From Gemmataceae bacterium (GTDB lineage: Bacteria > Planctomycetota > Planctomycetia > Gemmatales > Gemmataceae): a DNA stretch of 64,000 bases. Location: assembly GCA_022616435.1 (NCBI GenBank), contig JAKEET010000084.1, positions 43,371 to 107,370 on the forward strand, given 5' to 3'. How positions within the stretch are numbered: the stretch's first letter is position 1; each line of letters opens with the position of its first letter. The notes below the pieces were generated by a model. That model made no database searches and was not told the DNA's origin. It was given only the letters and a program-made list of their open reading frames with translations. The translations under genes were made by a program, and so were the position numbers. Below, in pieces: positions 18,601 through 27,042 of this stretch.

Positions 18601-19997
18601 GCCCATTCCATGCGCGCCAGGCCAAGCCGCCCGGCAACCGACTGCGGCGCCCGGGTGACGACGCGTCCAAAAGCCGCCACCGACCGATCGGCGTCCCCCA
18701 GGCTCTCGTAGCAGCGCGCCAGGACGAGGTTGCACTCGACGAGGAGGTTGATCGCCAGCCCATCGCGGTGCTGGTCGGCCCGGGTCAAGAGATGCGGATG
18801 AGCGCGTTCCAGCAGCCTGGCCGCCGGCAGCCACTGCTCCTTGGCGGCGTGCAGCCGCCCTTGCAGATAATCGAGCTCGGTCTGCCGCAGCCCTTCGCGG
18901 GCCAGCCGGGCGATGGCCGCGTCGGCGTCGTCGAAGTGGCCCAGGTGGGTCAGCAGATGGGCCAGGCTCCATTGCAGATCCATCTGCTGCGGGAGCTTGT
19001 CCACGCCGGACCGCAAGGCAGTCAGGGCCGCCTCGGGCCGCTCGCAGTGCATTTCGAGCCGAGCCAGCCCCTGGTACATCCGCCATTCGGTTGGGTGCTT
19101 CTGCATGCCGCGTTGCAGCACCGCGCGGGCCTCGTCGTGTTCGCCTTTGTCCTGCGCGAGCTCGGCCCAGGCCAGTTGCACGTCGGCTTCGTCCGGCGCC
19201 AGGCGCCAGGCTTGCTTGAGGTGCGCCTCGACGAGCGCCTGGCCCTTTCTCGGATCGGTCCGCGCCACGAATTCGCGAAAATACTGGGCGCTCGCCAGGT
19301 GGGCCTTGAATGACTCGCCGTGCGCCTTCAAGAGGGCGGCGATCACGGCATCGGCTTTCGCGTGCACGTCGCCGATCGAATCTTCGAATTCGGCCTTTTC
19401 CTGGACGGCGCTCGCCTGACGCCGCAAGAGATAGGCGAGCCGCAGGAAATCATGGGCAGCCGGGTCCGGCAGCCGCAGCGCCGCCTGGTAGCTGGCGCGG
19501 GCCTGGCGGTACTCGCCGAGCAGCTCGTGGCAGCGGCCGCGCAGGCCCAGGAGTTCCTTGTCCCCGTCCACGGGCAACCGGGCCAGGTGCTCCAGGGCAT
19601 CGGCCGGCCGTTCCAGCAGCGGATGCGTGGCGAGGATGACGACGCGCCGCCGCAGGTCGTCGCGCCCCGGTTGCCGCCGCAGGGCCTGCTCCAGGACGAA
19701 GTACGCTTGCAGCGCCTGCTTGCGCGTCTTGGCGATGGCGGGGTCGGCAAGCAGCATCCCGAGCTTGGCAAGGGCTTCGTCGTCGTGCGGCGCCAGGCCG
19801 CGATAGCGGCGCACGTAGTCGATGGCCCTGGCCAGATCGCCGCGCTCCTCGGCCTTCTGTGCTTGATCGAACAGGATGCGGGCGTTGCGCTTGACCTGGT
19901 AGCCGTGGAGAAGATGGGCGCCGGCCGCCAATATGGCGAAGACGCCGACGACGATGGCGGCGAATTTGACGTTGATGGTTTTGCGGATGGATTTCAT
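15657..19997 (-). CDS. Giant TPR-repeat protein with an N-terminal membrane anchor
   Basis: About 1446 residues. After a basic N-terminus there is one transmembrane segment (FAAIVVGVFAILAAGAHLLH, about residues 11-30), then essentially nothing but tetratricopeptide repeats (patterns such as LARAIDYVRRYRGLAPHDDE and ALEHDPNDTLTLNNLAWLLA). Very large TPR proteins of this kind accompany PEP-CTERM/exosortase loci (PrsT-type) and are thought to scaffold exopolysaccharide assembly or export in the periplasm. No lipobox is seen, so unlike PrsT it would be held by its N-terminal helix. The long open frame on the opposite strand is a GC-rich shadow. Confidence 0.85.
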   Translation of the reverse strand: MKSIRKTINVKFAAIVVGVFAILAAGAHLLHGYQVKRNARILFDQAQKAEERGDLARAIDYVRRYRGLAPHDDEALAKLGMLLADPAIAKTRKQALQAYFVLEQALRRQPGRDDLRRRVVILATHPLLERPADALEHLARLPVDGDKELLGLRGRCHELLGEYRQARASYQAALRLPDPAAHDFLRLAYLLRRQASAVQEKAEFEDSIGDVHAKADAVIAALLKAHGESFKAHLASAQYFREFVARTDPRKGQALVEAHLKQAWRLAPDEADVQLAWAELAQDKGEHDEARAVLQRGMQKHPTEWRMYQGLARLEMHCERPEAALTALRSGVDKLPQQMDLQWSLAHLLTHLGHFDDADAAIARLAREGLRQTELDYLQGRLHAAKEQWLPAARLLERAHPHLLTRADQHRDGLAINLLVECNLVLARCYESLGDADRSVAAFGRVVTRAPQSVAGRLGLARMEWALGRLDNALREYGTLRQYAKPPTAAWTEAIQLMILRNLQRAQPSWVEVDHLLKEAEQLKPLPVEVGLLRAEFLVAQQQFDKARTFLEQAHANKQERPVEVWVGLANLEQRGGRADAALALLKEAEQVCGDLMELREARCRYWARRGGAEAPRALDQLGQGLEKFSRARQRRFWPTLADSYVQVGEAKRAELVWKQVAQRQPNDLGSRLAMFDLALRGQSDVLPAELVQEIKAIEGEDGSLWRFCHAQQLIAQAQKSRDTTELHQATEHLATVASRRTSWGRVPVAQGQVNELLGNFDGAIAKYREAIMLGVENPAVIRRVTQLLWTRGRFLEAEEMIQKLRGMGGTLRDLDRMEAEIALWKEDPIRALSLAEKAIPADSKDYRDHVWLGQIQWAAGKNREAEAELRRAVQLAPDIPDTWVPLVLHHARTGAKDKAKQAIAEARKALPKESARLALAQCFDAIGETDQAKQHYLEALAATPNDSTVLKNVAYFYLRRNDTREAKTYLSRLVQLKGLPPQQLAEAKRALALVLASAGDYQQTVKALEQFGVVDGGSEKVAAMATERIADQRAQILILSVAQNPRQRRKGVTLLEDLMRRQQMSRDDRFLLAQLYDTVGEWPKAREQYLFLLTLTQDAFANATRNKPALQTEFANQLAAYCNALVRHDDLAQFNHWLPRLEELEPNNVRTIGLRAQLLAKQGRAEKGANNLMALAAKQDQLAGPVAVLLERIGQLKPAEDMFKRYVSQSPRPEAALALAEFYGRQHRPQDAFAVCQGALKTCRIEQVGASAVFVLYATRCNAEQQRQVAGWLQAGLTAKSNATALMTQLAAVRRLQSDHAAVIALYRKALEHDPNDTLTLNNLAWLLALKDQNASEALSLIQRAIELDGPQSEYLDTRAVAYLTLGDAENAVKDLDEAIAETPTAHRYFHLAQAHQLAQRGTAAAHALQRAKDLGLSEATVDPLELPAYRQIMNDQPAKSASVR

Positions 19998-20144
19998 CGC
20001 GGAGCGTCGTGGGAAAGCGTGAGAACGCCAGCACAGCTGAGATTGCGTCAATCAATCCGCCTTCGCGAACGTGCTCGGACGCGTGCAGCAATGGCCGCGC
20101 AGTCGCGCCGAGCACTTCACGCAATCGTTGTTGAGCACATGCCA

Positions 20145-20888
20145 TCAGGCCTTTCTCGTCCTGCGGCGGAAAAAGATGCCCCCAAGAATCAAAGGCATGG
20201 CGCATGCCGTCAGAACAGCGGTGCTCGGTTCCGGTGTCATCACAACGGTATTGCCGCCGGTCAGCGTGATCTTTGCGCCGGCAGACAAGGTGTAAGTCCC
20301 AACGTTAGTGACCGAGTACACGTCGCCATTGGGCTCGAATCCCGTTCGTTGGGCATCGCCTGAAAAAGAACTGCTCGGGCCGACAATGTCGGTGAACGTC
20401 AGGGTATCGGTAGCAAAGCCCTGACCCCACAAAGCGTTTGACTTGTCCGTGTAACTTGTGAACGTCGCGCTTGTGAGGGTCCCGGTCGCCACCGAGCCGG
20501 ACGTCGTACTAAACACCGTCAATGGCGGCGGGCTTTGGGGAGAATCAAAATCCTGTGAACTGACTTCAATTGACAGAGTATGATCTCCGCCGGAGAGGTA
20601 GTTCTTGTTTTGAATCGAAGAAGTCCCGATTTCAACGATAGCCATCTCTCCGCCGGGCGCATTGCTCGTTCCATAGCTTACCTTGATCTGGAAGTTTCCC
20701 ACCTTGCCACTGAACAGGATCTCCCCGGAGGCGTCTGACGAGTCATCAGCGCCATTGTCGTACACAATTCTCTCATTCGCTCCATCGCTAAAGCGGATGG
20801 CGAACGCCGCATCCGCCCGCGGCGCCTCGCCCAGGATGACCGCCAGGGTGGCGGTCATCAAGAACCAAGATTTCTTGAACTTCAACAT
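20145..20888 (-). CDS. PEP-CTERM sorting-domain protein
   Basis: A 247-residue exported protein with an N-terminal signal peptide (MLKFKKSWFLMTATLAVILG, cleaved near ADAAF), a Ser/Thr/Gly-rich beta-sheet middle, and a C-terminal sorting tail: TPEPST, a hydrophobic helix (LTACAMPLILGGIFF) and a basic end RRRTRKA. This is the standard PEP-CTERM signal processed by exosortase, whose gene lies at 29286-30203. It is the only PEP-CTERM substrate recognised in the window. ATG 20888 is 28 nt after the deacetylase stop, so it is probably in the same operon. Confidence 0.92.
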   Translation of the reverse strand: MLKFKKSWFLMTATLAVILGEAPRADAAFAIRFSDGANERIVYDNGADDSSDASGEILFSGKVGNFQIKVSYGTSNAPGGEMAIVEIGTSSIQNKNYLSGGDHTLSIEVSSQDFDSPQSPPPLTVFSTTSGSVATGTLTSATFTSYTDKSNALWGQGFATDTLTFTDIVGPSSSFSGDAQRTGFEPNGDVYSVTNVGTYTLSAGAKITLTGGNTVVMTPEPSTAVLTACAMPLILGGIFFRRRTRKA

Positions 20889-20916
20889 GCGTTCAACTCC
20901 TTCGACAAAAGATGGA

Positions 20917-21948
20917 TCAATGCGTTCTAGTGAGCACATCGTCTAAGCTCGCTCGCCCAATCCGGACAGGATCGACCGAACCGGCACAGGCGGTCGGCAA
21001 ACTGCCGGCCGCAACGTCGAAAACAGGTAATGCGTGCGCACCCAGGTGGCGCGCCACGTCAATCGCCCTTGCGAACCGGCCCCGCACCAGCAAGGCCCTC
21101 AAGCGTTGCGAGGAACGCCGCAGACCCACATACGTGCGAAACCGGCTCAACCACTTCAGCGGCAGCCGCGCCTGCTCGGGATCAAACTCCCACGGATGAA
21201 AATACAGCGTGGCGACTGCCGGCCGACAGGCGCGGGCCGTCTGGCGCAGCGCCCATTCGGTAAAACAGAGCGGGAAAAGTCGGAAATAGCCACCTCCTCC
21301 CATGGGCGCCTTCATCCCCAGAATCCGCAACGTCGCCGGCGGAAACTCCAGGATGGTGTGCTGTTCGCCGAGGGCGCGAAACGGCGACCTCGGGGCGGAC
21401 GGAACGCCGTAGCGATCGTGTCGGACCGGGTAGATCGACGAATCATAGGTCATGCCCGATTCGACCAGCACATCCAGGGCCCAGGCGTTCTTCCGCGTGA
21501 TGCTGAAGGTCGGCGCCCGGTAACCCGCCACTTCCGCGCCCGTCGCTTGCTCCAGGGCGTCCTTGCTCTTCTCTATGTCCTTGCGAAACTCGGCCGGCGT
21601 CATGTCGAGCACACGCCGATGGTCCCAGCCGTGGCTGGCGATTTCGTGGCCCGCGTCATGGATGGCGCGAACCAACGCCGGTTGATTCCTCGCGATCTCA
21701 CCGACAACGAAGAACGTCGCCTTGATGCGTCGCTCCTCCAGCTCGTCGAGCAGCCATTTCGTGGTCGGCTCCAGGCGGTCGGCGTAGGCCCTCTTGACCT
21801 CCGCGGGGATGCTCAGTTTCGCGGCCGCCTCGATCCGATAATGCTCCTCGACGTCGAAGCTCAGGATCACCTGCGGCGCCGTGGGTTCTGGCGCCAGGTG
21901 GGGACGGCGCAAGGTCTCGTGTTGTTCGTGAACAAAAGCCGATGCCAT
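20917..21948 (-). CDS. Polysaccharide deacetylase (exosortase-system type, DUF3473)
   Basis: A 343-residue NodB-homology deacetylase. VILSFDVEEHYRIE carries the catalytic/metal Asp pair; HEIASHGWDHRRV is the H-x4-H motif; GYRAPTFSI is motif 3. The C-terminal FHPWEFDPEQ matches the DUF3473 extension of the deacetylases that accompany PEP-CTERM/exosortase loci. It would deacetylate N-acetyl groups on the exopolysaccharide. It lies between the NusG-like gene and the PEP-CTERM gene on the same strand. Confidence 0.92.
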   Translation of the reverse strand: MASAFVHEQHETLRRPHLAPEPTAPQVILSFDVEEHYRIEAAAKLSIPAEVKRAYADRLEPTTKWLLDELEERRIKATFFVVGEIARNQPALVRAIHDAGHEIASHGWDHRRVLDMTPAEFRKDIEKSKDALEQATGAEVAGYRAPTFSITRKNAWALDVLVESGMTYDSSIYPVRHDRYGVPSAPRSPFRALGEQHTILEFPPATLRILGMKAPMGGGGYFRLFPLCFTEWALRQTARACRPAVATLYFHPWEFDPEQARLPLKWLSRFRTYVGLRRSSQRLRALLVRGRFARAIDVARHLGAHALPVFDVAAGSLPTACAGSVDPVRIGRASLDDVLTRTH

Positions 21949-21996
21949 GGGGCAAGCATCCTTACGCTTACAGCGGAGCGCTCACAGCCGGAGCGC

Positions 21997-22557
21997 TTAC
22001 AGCGCTTCGATCATCCAGTTCTCGAGTTCCGCGGAAACGCCGCGTTGCAGGAAGCGGACCTCGATGAAGAAACGGCAATGCTTGTCGTCGCGACGCAAGA
22101 CTTTGCCTTCCATACCGGCCAGCGACCCATGGATGACCCGAACCGGCGCTCCGGGCTGGAGCCGATCTTCGGGAGTGACCGGCGCGTCCGAATCAATGAG
22201 CCGATGGAGGCGCATCAGGTCGTCGTGCAGTTGCGCCTGGTCGGCCACCGGCAGCACTTGCGCCACCAGGTTGGTTTGCAGGGCCGCCGTCCGGGTCTCG
22301 TCATCGCCATGGATGAACACGTACCCCGGGAATAGCGGGACGTAGGACCGCAACGTTCTGCCGCGGGCCCGCCACTGCTTGTGGTGCAGCGGCAGATAGA
22401 AGCTCAGGGCCGCCCCCAGGCATTGGCGGGCGAGGCTCTTCTCCATCCGTGGGCGGGTGTGCAGGACCCACCAGCGCCCGGGTCCGCTGTTGATCCGATC
22501 CGAACCGGCCAGCAAATCCTCGGGATAAAGGCATGGCTCCAAACCGAGCAAGGGCAT
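21997..22557 (-). CDS. NusG/RfaH/UpxY-like specialised transcription antiterminator
   Basis: A 186-residue NusG paralogue. The N-terminal NGN domain includes WWVLHTRPRMEKSLARQC and LFPGYVFIHGD; the C-terminal KOW motif is GAPVRVIHGSLAGMEGKVLR. Specialised NusG proteins of this type (RfaH, UpxY, LoaP) load onto RNA polymerase at the 5' end of long polysaccharide operons and prevent premature termination. It stands behind its own sigma-54-like promoter (22712-22728) with a leader of about 145 nt. ATG 22557 was chosen because the longer open frame upstream has no recognisable domain. Confidence 0.9.
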   Translation of the reverse strand: MPLLGLEPCLYPEDLLAGSDRINSGPGRWWVLHTRPRMEKSLARQCLGAALSFYLPLHHKQWRARGRTLRSYVPLFPGYVFIHGDDETRTAALQTNLVAQVLPVADQAQLHDDLMRLHRLIDSDAPVTPEDRLQPGAPVRVIHGSLAGMEGKVLRRDDKHCRFFIEVRFLQRGVSAELENWMIEAL

Positions 22558-22880
22558 GGATCGCTCCGTCTCACCGGCCCGAGGCTCTGCTTGGCAGCAC
22601 ACAGCCGCGCGCCTAACCGAAAAAGAACGGGGCGGCACCGACGCACGTGCGGTGCCCTTTGCCGTGGCCGGGTACCGCCCCATAGTTTCACTTCCGCGTG
22701 CCCGCGACCTTAAGCAAAATTCAGGCCATCACGGCCGGTGGAACGCACGAGCCGTCGCGGAATTCGATTTTTCATCAAGAACACGCGGACTTCTCGCACT
22801 TTTTTCAGGCGTCGCCGTTTCCACAGGAAGCTGCGCGTCACGGCGCCGCTGTCCAGTGTCGTCAACGCTGGTTGACAATG
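22558..22880. other. Intergenic leader region, no gene
   Basis: About 320 bp between the FemAB and NusG-like genes. It holds the sigma-54-like promoter at 22712-22728, an AT-rich patch around 22765-22810 and a short GTCAAC/GTTGAC palindrome near 22860-22875. I see no coding sequence. Confidence 0.6.
22712..22728 (-). promoter_or_regulatory. Sigma-54-type promoter upstream of the NusG-like gene
   Basis: On the minus strand TGGCCTGAATTTTGCTT has GG and GC 10 nt apart, with TTGCTT at -12. Transcription would begin near 22702, giving a leader of about 145 nt before the antiterminator gene. Confidence 0.65.
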
Positions 22881-23966
22881 TCAGGGAATGCCGCGCACGA
22901 TGCTCGGTCCGATCAGCCGCGTCACGGCCAGAGGCAGCCGCTGCCAGATGCGCACCAGCCGCTGGTAGCGTGGATGCTCCGGCCGCATGTCGCCGACGGT
23001 TCCTTGCCGCAGGTAGTACTGCCACGTCGCGGGCGCCGGCAGCGCCCCCCATTGTTCCTTGAATCGATAGGTGTTGCTGTCGCGGCTCGACCGGCCGAAA
23101 TCAAACACCTCTTGTTTGCGCTCGATGGCCCGTTCGAGAAGCTGCCAGTACATGAGCATGTTGGCGCAGGTGTGGTTGTACTGGCGCAGACAGCTCGCGC
23201 TCGGCACTTCCGTGACGCCCCAGCCGTGCAGCAACAACGCGCCGGCCACTGGGACGCCGTCCGCGATCACCACGCAGAGCTCCGCGCGGTCGGCGAACTG
23301 CTCGAGAATGCCGGCGAACAGCTTGCGGCCATAGCTCGGCGTGCCGAGGTCGCGCATGTTCCGGCTGAACACCTTGTGGAACGCGCGGAGCGCCTCGTGG
23401 CGTCCCCAGGTCACCGTCAGGCCGCTTTTTTGGCCCTTCCGCACCTGGTTCCGCACTTTCGCCGAAAGTTGCTTCCAGAGCGCTTCACTGGTCTGGGGCA
23501 GTTCCAGGCGCATGTGCGCCTTCGTCGCCATCTGATGCGACAGCTTGGGATGCTCGACGGGATCCTGCTGGCGAAGCTCCAGGTAGCGCACGCCCAGGTC
23601 GTCCGCCAGCTTCACCGCGCGGTCGATCAACTGCATCGCCGCCGCTTCGTCGTCGGCGACGACGCCGCCGTAGTTCAAGTAAGGCAAGCTCACCAGGAAT
23701 CGGCCAAACAGCAGCGAGCTGACATGAGCGAGAGGCAAGATGCCGCGCGTCGTGCCGCGGTCATCCACCGCTTCCAGGCAATACGTCTCGTGGCGCAAGC
23801 CGCGTCGCAAGACGCTCAGCCAGCCGGGATGGCAGCTCAACGGGACGGGCCGATCCCGCAGGACGAACGCCTCCAGGCGCCCAAGATCGCTTTCGATTTC
23901 GAAGCCGCGACGGCAGCGCACGGTCAGGACCGGCGCTTCAACCATCGTTTGCGCGTTCTGCATCAT
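22881..23966 (-). CDS. FemAB-like (GNAT-fold) protein of the PEP-CTERM/exosortase type
   Basis: A 361-residue FemAB-family acyltransferase-fold protein. The family pattern is visible in HPGWLSVL, LPYLNYGGVVADDEAA, LELRQQDP, KVRNQVRKGQKSGL and the C-terminal FDFGRSSRDSNTYRFKEQWG. Proteins with exactly this FDFGRSS...FK-x2-WG end accompany exosortase/PEP-CTERM loci; their substrate is unknown, possibly transfer of an aminoacyl or acyl group to a glycan. Two adjacent ATG codons (23966 and 23963) could serve as start. Confidence 0.9.
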   Translation of the reverse strand: MMQNAQTMVEAPVLTVRCRRGFEIESDLGRLEAFVLRDRPVPLSCHPGWLSVLRRGLRHETYCLEAVDDRGTTRGILPLAHVSSLLFGRFLVSLPYLNYGGVVADDEAAAMQLIDRAVKLADDLGVRYLELRQQDPVEHPKLSHQMATKAHMRLELPQTSEALWKQLSAKVRNQVRKGQKSGLTVTWGRHEALRAFHKVFSRNMRDLGTPSYGRKLFAGILEQFADRAELCVVIADGVPVAGALLLHGWGVTEVPSASCLRQYNHTCANMLMYWQLLERAIERKQEVFDFGRSSRDSNTYRFKEQWGALPAPATWQYYLRQGTVGDMRPEHPRYQRLVRIWQRLPLAVTRLIGPSIVRGIP

Positions 23967-24020
23967 GAGATCGAATCCGAGTTTCGCCGTGTCGGTTCAG
24001 ATGAATCACATGTGGCGCGG

Positions 24021-24044
24021 GATCGGCGAAAGCATGCCACCCTC
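24021..24044. repeat. 24-bp dispersed repeat, inverted copy of 56164-56187
   Basis: A 24-bp sequence containing GGCGAAAGCATGCCACC, identical (as reverse complement) to 56164-56187. It lies in the 97-bp spacer between the FemAB gene and the glycosyltransferase gene. Confidence 0.8.
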
Positions 24045-24063
24045 GCGCCTACCAATCTGACGG

Positions 24064-25359
24064 TCAAAGAATCGCGGCTCCCGGGTTGGTCGCGGGGCCG
24101 AGCACGATCGGAAAGGACGCCGCTATCGATCGCGAGCGTTCGGCTGTCAAACCCAGCAGCCTATCCAGCGGCTGCAGACAGCGTTCCCAGCGGTGGTTCT
24201 CTTCGGTGAATCGGCGCCCGGCGGCCCCTAAGCGCTCACGGGCTGCCGGGTTGCCCAGCAGCTGGCTCACGTGTTCGATCCATTGCCGTGGCGACCCGGC
24301 GCTGAGCAAGTGCGTTCCCGGTTCCGCCTCGATCCCTTCGAGCGCCTCCGGCGAAACCACCGTGGCCTTGGCCATCGCCAATGATTCGAGAACCTTGTTC
24401 TGAACGCCGCGGGCGATGCGCAGCGGCGCGACGCAGACCGCCGCCCTGGCGACATACGGCCGCACGTCAGGCACCTGGCCCGCCAGCGTGACGCCGGCCA
24501 GCTCCGTCAGGCGACAAACTGCCCGGCTCGGCCGCCGGCCGACCAACGTCAAGGTTGCGTCCGGATGCCGGCGCCGCAGCTCCGGCCACACTTCCCGGCA
24601 GAACCAGCAGATGCCCTCGACATTGGGCCAGTAGTCCAGGGCGCCGACGAAGACGCATCCCTGCTCGCTGCCGCCGGGCGCCGGCCGGAAATACTCCAGA
24701 TCGACGCCGTTGCTCACCGCTTCGACCCGGCCGTCCCGGCAGAATTGCCGGAAGATCGACACCTCGGCGGAGCTGACCAGGGTGATGGCGCTGGCCCAAT
24801 GGGCCAGTTGGCGTTCGAACGCGCGGAGACGCCGGCCTTCGATTCGATACAGCCACGACTTCGGGATGCTCGACGTGTGCGCGTACTCGAGCCATTTCTG
24901 GCTGTCGACGTCGATCAGGTCCACGACGGCGGGAACGTGGGCCAACTCCGGCAGCCGCAGATACGGCGCCATGCTGGACGACGAGGCCAGGGCGAAATCA
25001 AAGCGAGTCGTTCTTGCCCATTCCCTCAGGACTGCGCGAAGCTCGGCGGAGCTGAAGGCTCCTTGCGTGGCGGTGCGCCCCAGCGCCAGCGACGCCAGGG
25101 CTTTCGCCCCGCGCCAGGCGCGCGATACGGAAATGACGGCAAGGTTCGGGCAATAGCTTCGCAGTGTGGCCAGGTCATGTTCCGCCACGGGCTCGTCGGC
25201 CAGGCAAGCGACGTGGACTTCCGCCCGCCTGGCGAGGTAGCGCAGAATCTGGAACGTGCGAATCCGGTCCCCCTTGTCGGGCGGGTAGGGGACCCGATGC
25301 ACCACATACAAGATGCGCGGCCGCCCGGTTTGATCGGGCGTGACCTGGATCGTCGGCAC
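24064..25359 (-). CDS. Glycosyltransferase of the PEP-CTERM/EpsH1-associated type (GT4 fold)
   Basis: A 431-residue GT-B glycosyltransferase. The N-terminus RILYVVHRVPYPPDKGDRIR is the hallmark of the sugar transferases associated with PEP-CTERM/exosortase (stp1 type). The C-terminal donor-binding half has VFVGALDYWPNVEG, LTLVGRRPS and RIARGVQNKVLESLAMAKA with the family Glu. GTG 25359 has GAGGAC about 7 nt upstream; further in-frame upstream sequence runs through the dispersed repeat at 25394-25419 and is unlikely to be coding. Confidence 0.9.
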   Translation of the reverse strand: MPTIQVTPDQTGRPRILYVVHRVPYPPDKGDRIRTFQILRYLARRAEVHVACLADEPVAEHDLATLRSYCPNLAVISVSRAWRGAKALASLALGRTATQGAFSSAELRAVLREWARTTRFDFALASSSSMAPYLRLPELAHVPAVVDLIDVDSQKWLEYAHTSSIPKSWLYRIEGRRLRAFERQLAHWASAITLVSSAEVSIFRQFCRDGRVEAVSNGVDLEYFRPAPGGSEQGCVFVGALDYWPNVEGICWFCREVWPELRRRHPDATLTLVGRRPSRAVCRLTELAGVTLAGQVPDVRPYVARAAVCVAPLRIARGVQNKVLESLAMAKATVVSPEALEGIEAEPGTHLLSAGSPRQWIEHVSQLLGNPAARERLGAAGRRFTEENHRWERCLQPLDRLLGLTAERSRSIAASFPIVLGPATNPGAAIL

Positions 25360-25393
25360 GTTCTGTCCTCGGCTAGTTCCCCTCTGCCAGTCG

Positions 25394-25419
25394 CTGGGAG
25401 AGGGGTTGGGGGTGAGGGG
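25394..25419. repeat. Dispersed 'CCCCTCACCCCC' palindromic repeat, copy 1
   Basis: On the minus strand this reads CCCCTCACCCCCAACCCCTC followed by TCCCAG; it matches 62561-62586 with a few changes. AGAGGGG pairs with CCCCTCT at 25379-25385 to form a hairpin between the sugar transferase and glycosyltransferase genes. Confidence 0.75.
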
Positions 25420-25426
25420 AACGCGG

Positions 25427-26275
25427 TTAGGCGGGTTGAAGATTCGGAACGAGACGATCGCCGGCGACCGTTGTCGCGGGCGTGACCACGACGCTGTCGG
25501 CGCCCGTGCCTTGAGGGAGCAGTCCCAGGCTCCGCTCGTACGCTTGCTGGACGGACTCACCGCCGGGCAGCGCCAGCACCTTGGCGGACAGCGAATAGGG
25601 AACGCCCAGGCAGCGCAGGCCCGTGCTGATGAGGATGCGCAGGTCCATCCAGAAACTCATCTTCTCGACGTACAGCAGGTCGTGGGCCAGCTTGCGGCGC
25701 ACGCTTTCCAAGGTGGAATCGGGAGGAAGCTGCACCTGGGCGAGGCCGCTCACCCCGGGCCGCACCAGCAGACGTTCCCGGTAGCGGGGCAGGGATTGCT
25801 CCAGGCTGGGGATGAACTCGGGCCGCTCCGGGCGGGGGCCGATCAAGCTCATGTCGCCGCGGAGCACGTTCCATAGCTGCGGCAGCTCGTCGATGTGCGT
25901 CTTGCGAAGGAATCGCCCTACCGGCGTGATGCGCGCGTCGCCCGGCGTGGACCAGCGCGCCCCGGACTGCTTTTCGCAGTCCACGGTCATGGAGCGAATC
26001 TTGTAGATCGTGAACAGCCGGCCGCCGCGGCCCACCCGGACCTGCGAGTACAGCACGGGGCCGCGCGAGGTCAGTTTCACCGCCAGGAATGCCAGCAACA
26101 TGACCGGGCTGCTGAGCACGAGGATGGCCAGCGCCAGGAGGCAGTCCATTCCCCCTTTGAACTTGCCGTACCACGTCCAGGCAGACTGGATGCGCGGCGG
26201 GTAGCCGGGGCGCGGATGCGGGCGATCAAAGCGGATCAGGGATGGCTGTTGGCGGGTCAATTCACCTTGCATCAT
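25427..26275 (-). CDS. Initiating undecaprenyl-phosphate sugar phosphotransferase (PglC/WcaJ type)
   Basis: A 282-residue bacterial sugar transferase that loads the first sugar-phosphate onto the lipid carrier. One hydrophobic re-entrant segment ([20 protein letters not shown], about residues 45-65) precedes the catalytic domain with [35 protein letters not shown] and [14 protein letters not shown], followed by PGVSGLAQV. The usual four-helix N-terminal domain of WbaP-type enzymes is absent, so it is the short form. It lies between EpsI and the glycosyltransferase and starts the exosortase-linked polysaccharide. ATG 26275 or 26272. Confidence 0.93.
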   Translation of the reverse strand: MMQGELTRQQPSLIRFDRPHPRPGYPPRIQSAWTWYGKFKGGMDCLLALAILVLSSPVMLLAFLAVKLTSRGPVLYSQVRVGRGGRLFTIYKIRSMTVDCEKQSGARWSTPGDARITPVGRFLRKTHIDELPQLWNVLRGDMSLIGPRPERPEFIPSLEQSLPRYRERLLVRPGVSGLAQVQLPPDSTLESVRRKLAHDLLYVEKMSFWMDLRILISTGLRCLGVPYSLSAKVLALPGGESVQQAYERSLGLLPQGTGADSVVVTPATTVAGDRLVPNLQPA

Positions 26276-26343
26276 TCTCACCAGTTGCGGAAAGAAGGCG
26301 GGCACCGCACCGTGAGGTCGATCCTGTCGAAACCAAGGTTCGC

Positions 26344-27012
26344 TCAAGCGCCGTCGTCGCTGTCTCGGCGAAACAAGCTGTCGTTCAACTGCGGCAGCAA
26401 TTCCGTCAAGAACTCCGTCCCGATTCGTTCGCTGCGCGGGTCGTTCGGGATGAGCTCGTGAATGACGTACAGCTTGTACAGGGCGGCGGCCCCCGCGAAG
26501 GTAAACCGCGGGTTGGTCGGGGCCAGCCAGGCGCCCTTGCTGTTCCACGACCAGAAGACGCGCAATTGCACTGGGGACGTCGAGTCCGGTTTGCCGAATT
26601 GACATTTCCACAGCTCGCCGGCCGCCGTCCCGTTCGCCGCGGTGCTCCGGCATTGCTCCTGCGCCTTCATGATTTGAAAGCCCGAGCCGCGATAGCATAC
26701 ATCCGGCGTGTGCACGGAAATGGGGCCGGGGTTGCCGCAGGCCAGCAGGACCGTGACCGCGGCGCCGGTGCGGCGATTCGTGTAAACCCGGATGAAATGG
26801 GACCGGAAGCCGGCCTGTTCCACCTCGCGATCGTCCAGCGGATCCTTGGCGTGGCCTTGCCAATCGCCGATCCTCATGGGCACGTCGTGGAGCCGCTGCG
26901 CCGCCAGTTCCGCGTCCACGGACGCTCCCCAGCGCTCGGTCCAGCGGCCGTGGACATAGCCGTCGATCAGGAGAGCGGCCGCTGCCAGTCCAAGAATCGC
27001 GAATCGGAACAT
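26344..27012 (-). CDS. EpsI-family exosortase-associated protein (DUF3485)
   Basis: A 222-residue protein with an N-terminal signal/anchor (FAILGLAAAALLIDGYV) and the EpsI domain: VTVLLACGNPGPISVHTPDV followed by CYRGSGF is the conserved H-x2-x-VCY core. EpsI domains occur either fused to exosortases or as separate genes beside them, and are believed to act in exopolysaccharide export or processing in the periplasm. Here it is separate, two genes downstream of the exosortase gene. Confidence 0.9.
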   Translation of the reverse strand: MFRFAILGLAAAALLIDGYVHGRWTERWGASVDAELAAQRLHDVPMRIGDWQGHAKDPLDDREVEQAGFRSHFIRVYTNRRTGAAVTVLLACGNPGPISVHTPDVCYRGSGFQIMKAQEQCRSTAANGTAAGELWKCQFGKPDSTSPVQLRVFWSWNSKGAWLAPTNPRFTFAGAAALYKLYVIHELIPNDPRSERIGTEFLTELLPQLNDSLFRRDSDDGA

Positions 27013-27042
27013 AGGTCAACCGAGGCTGTAGCGTGTTGGCGA

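Noticed and set aside
15939..19313. A very long plus-strand open frame opposite the TPR gene
   Set aside because: Its translation is Gln/Arg/Leu/Gly-rich without domains and mirrors the codon pattern of the TPR gene; typical GC-rich antisense shadow.
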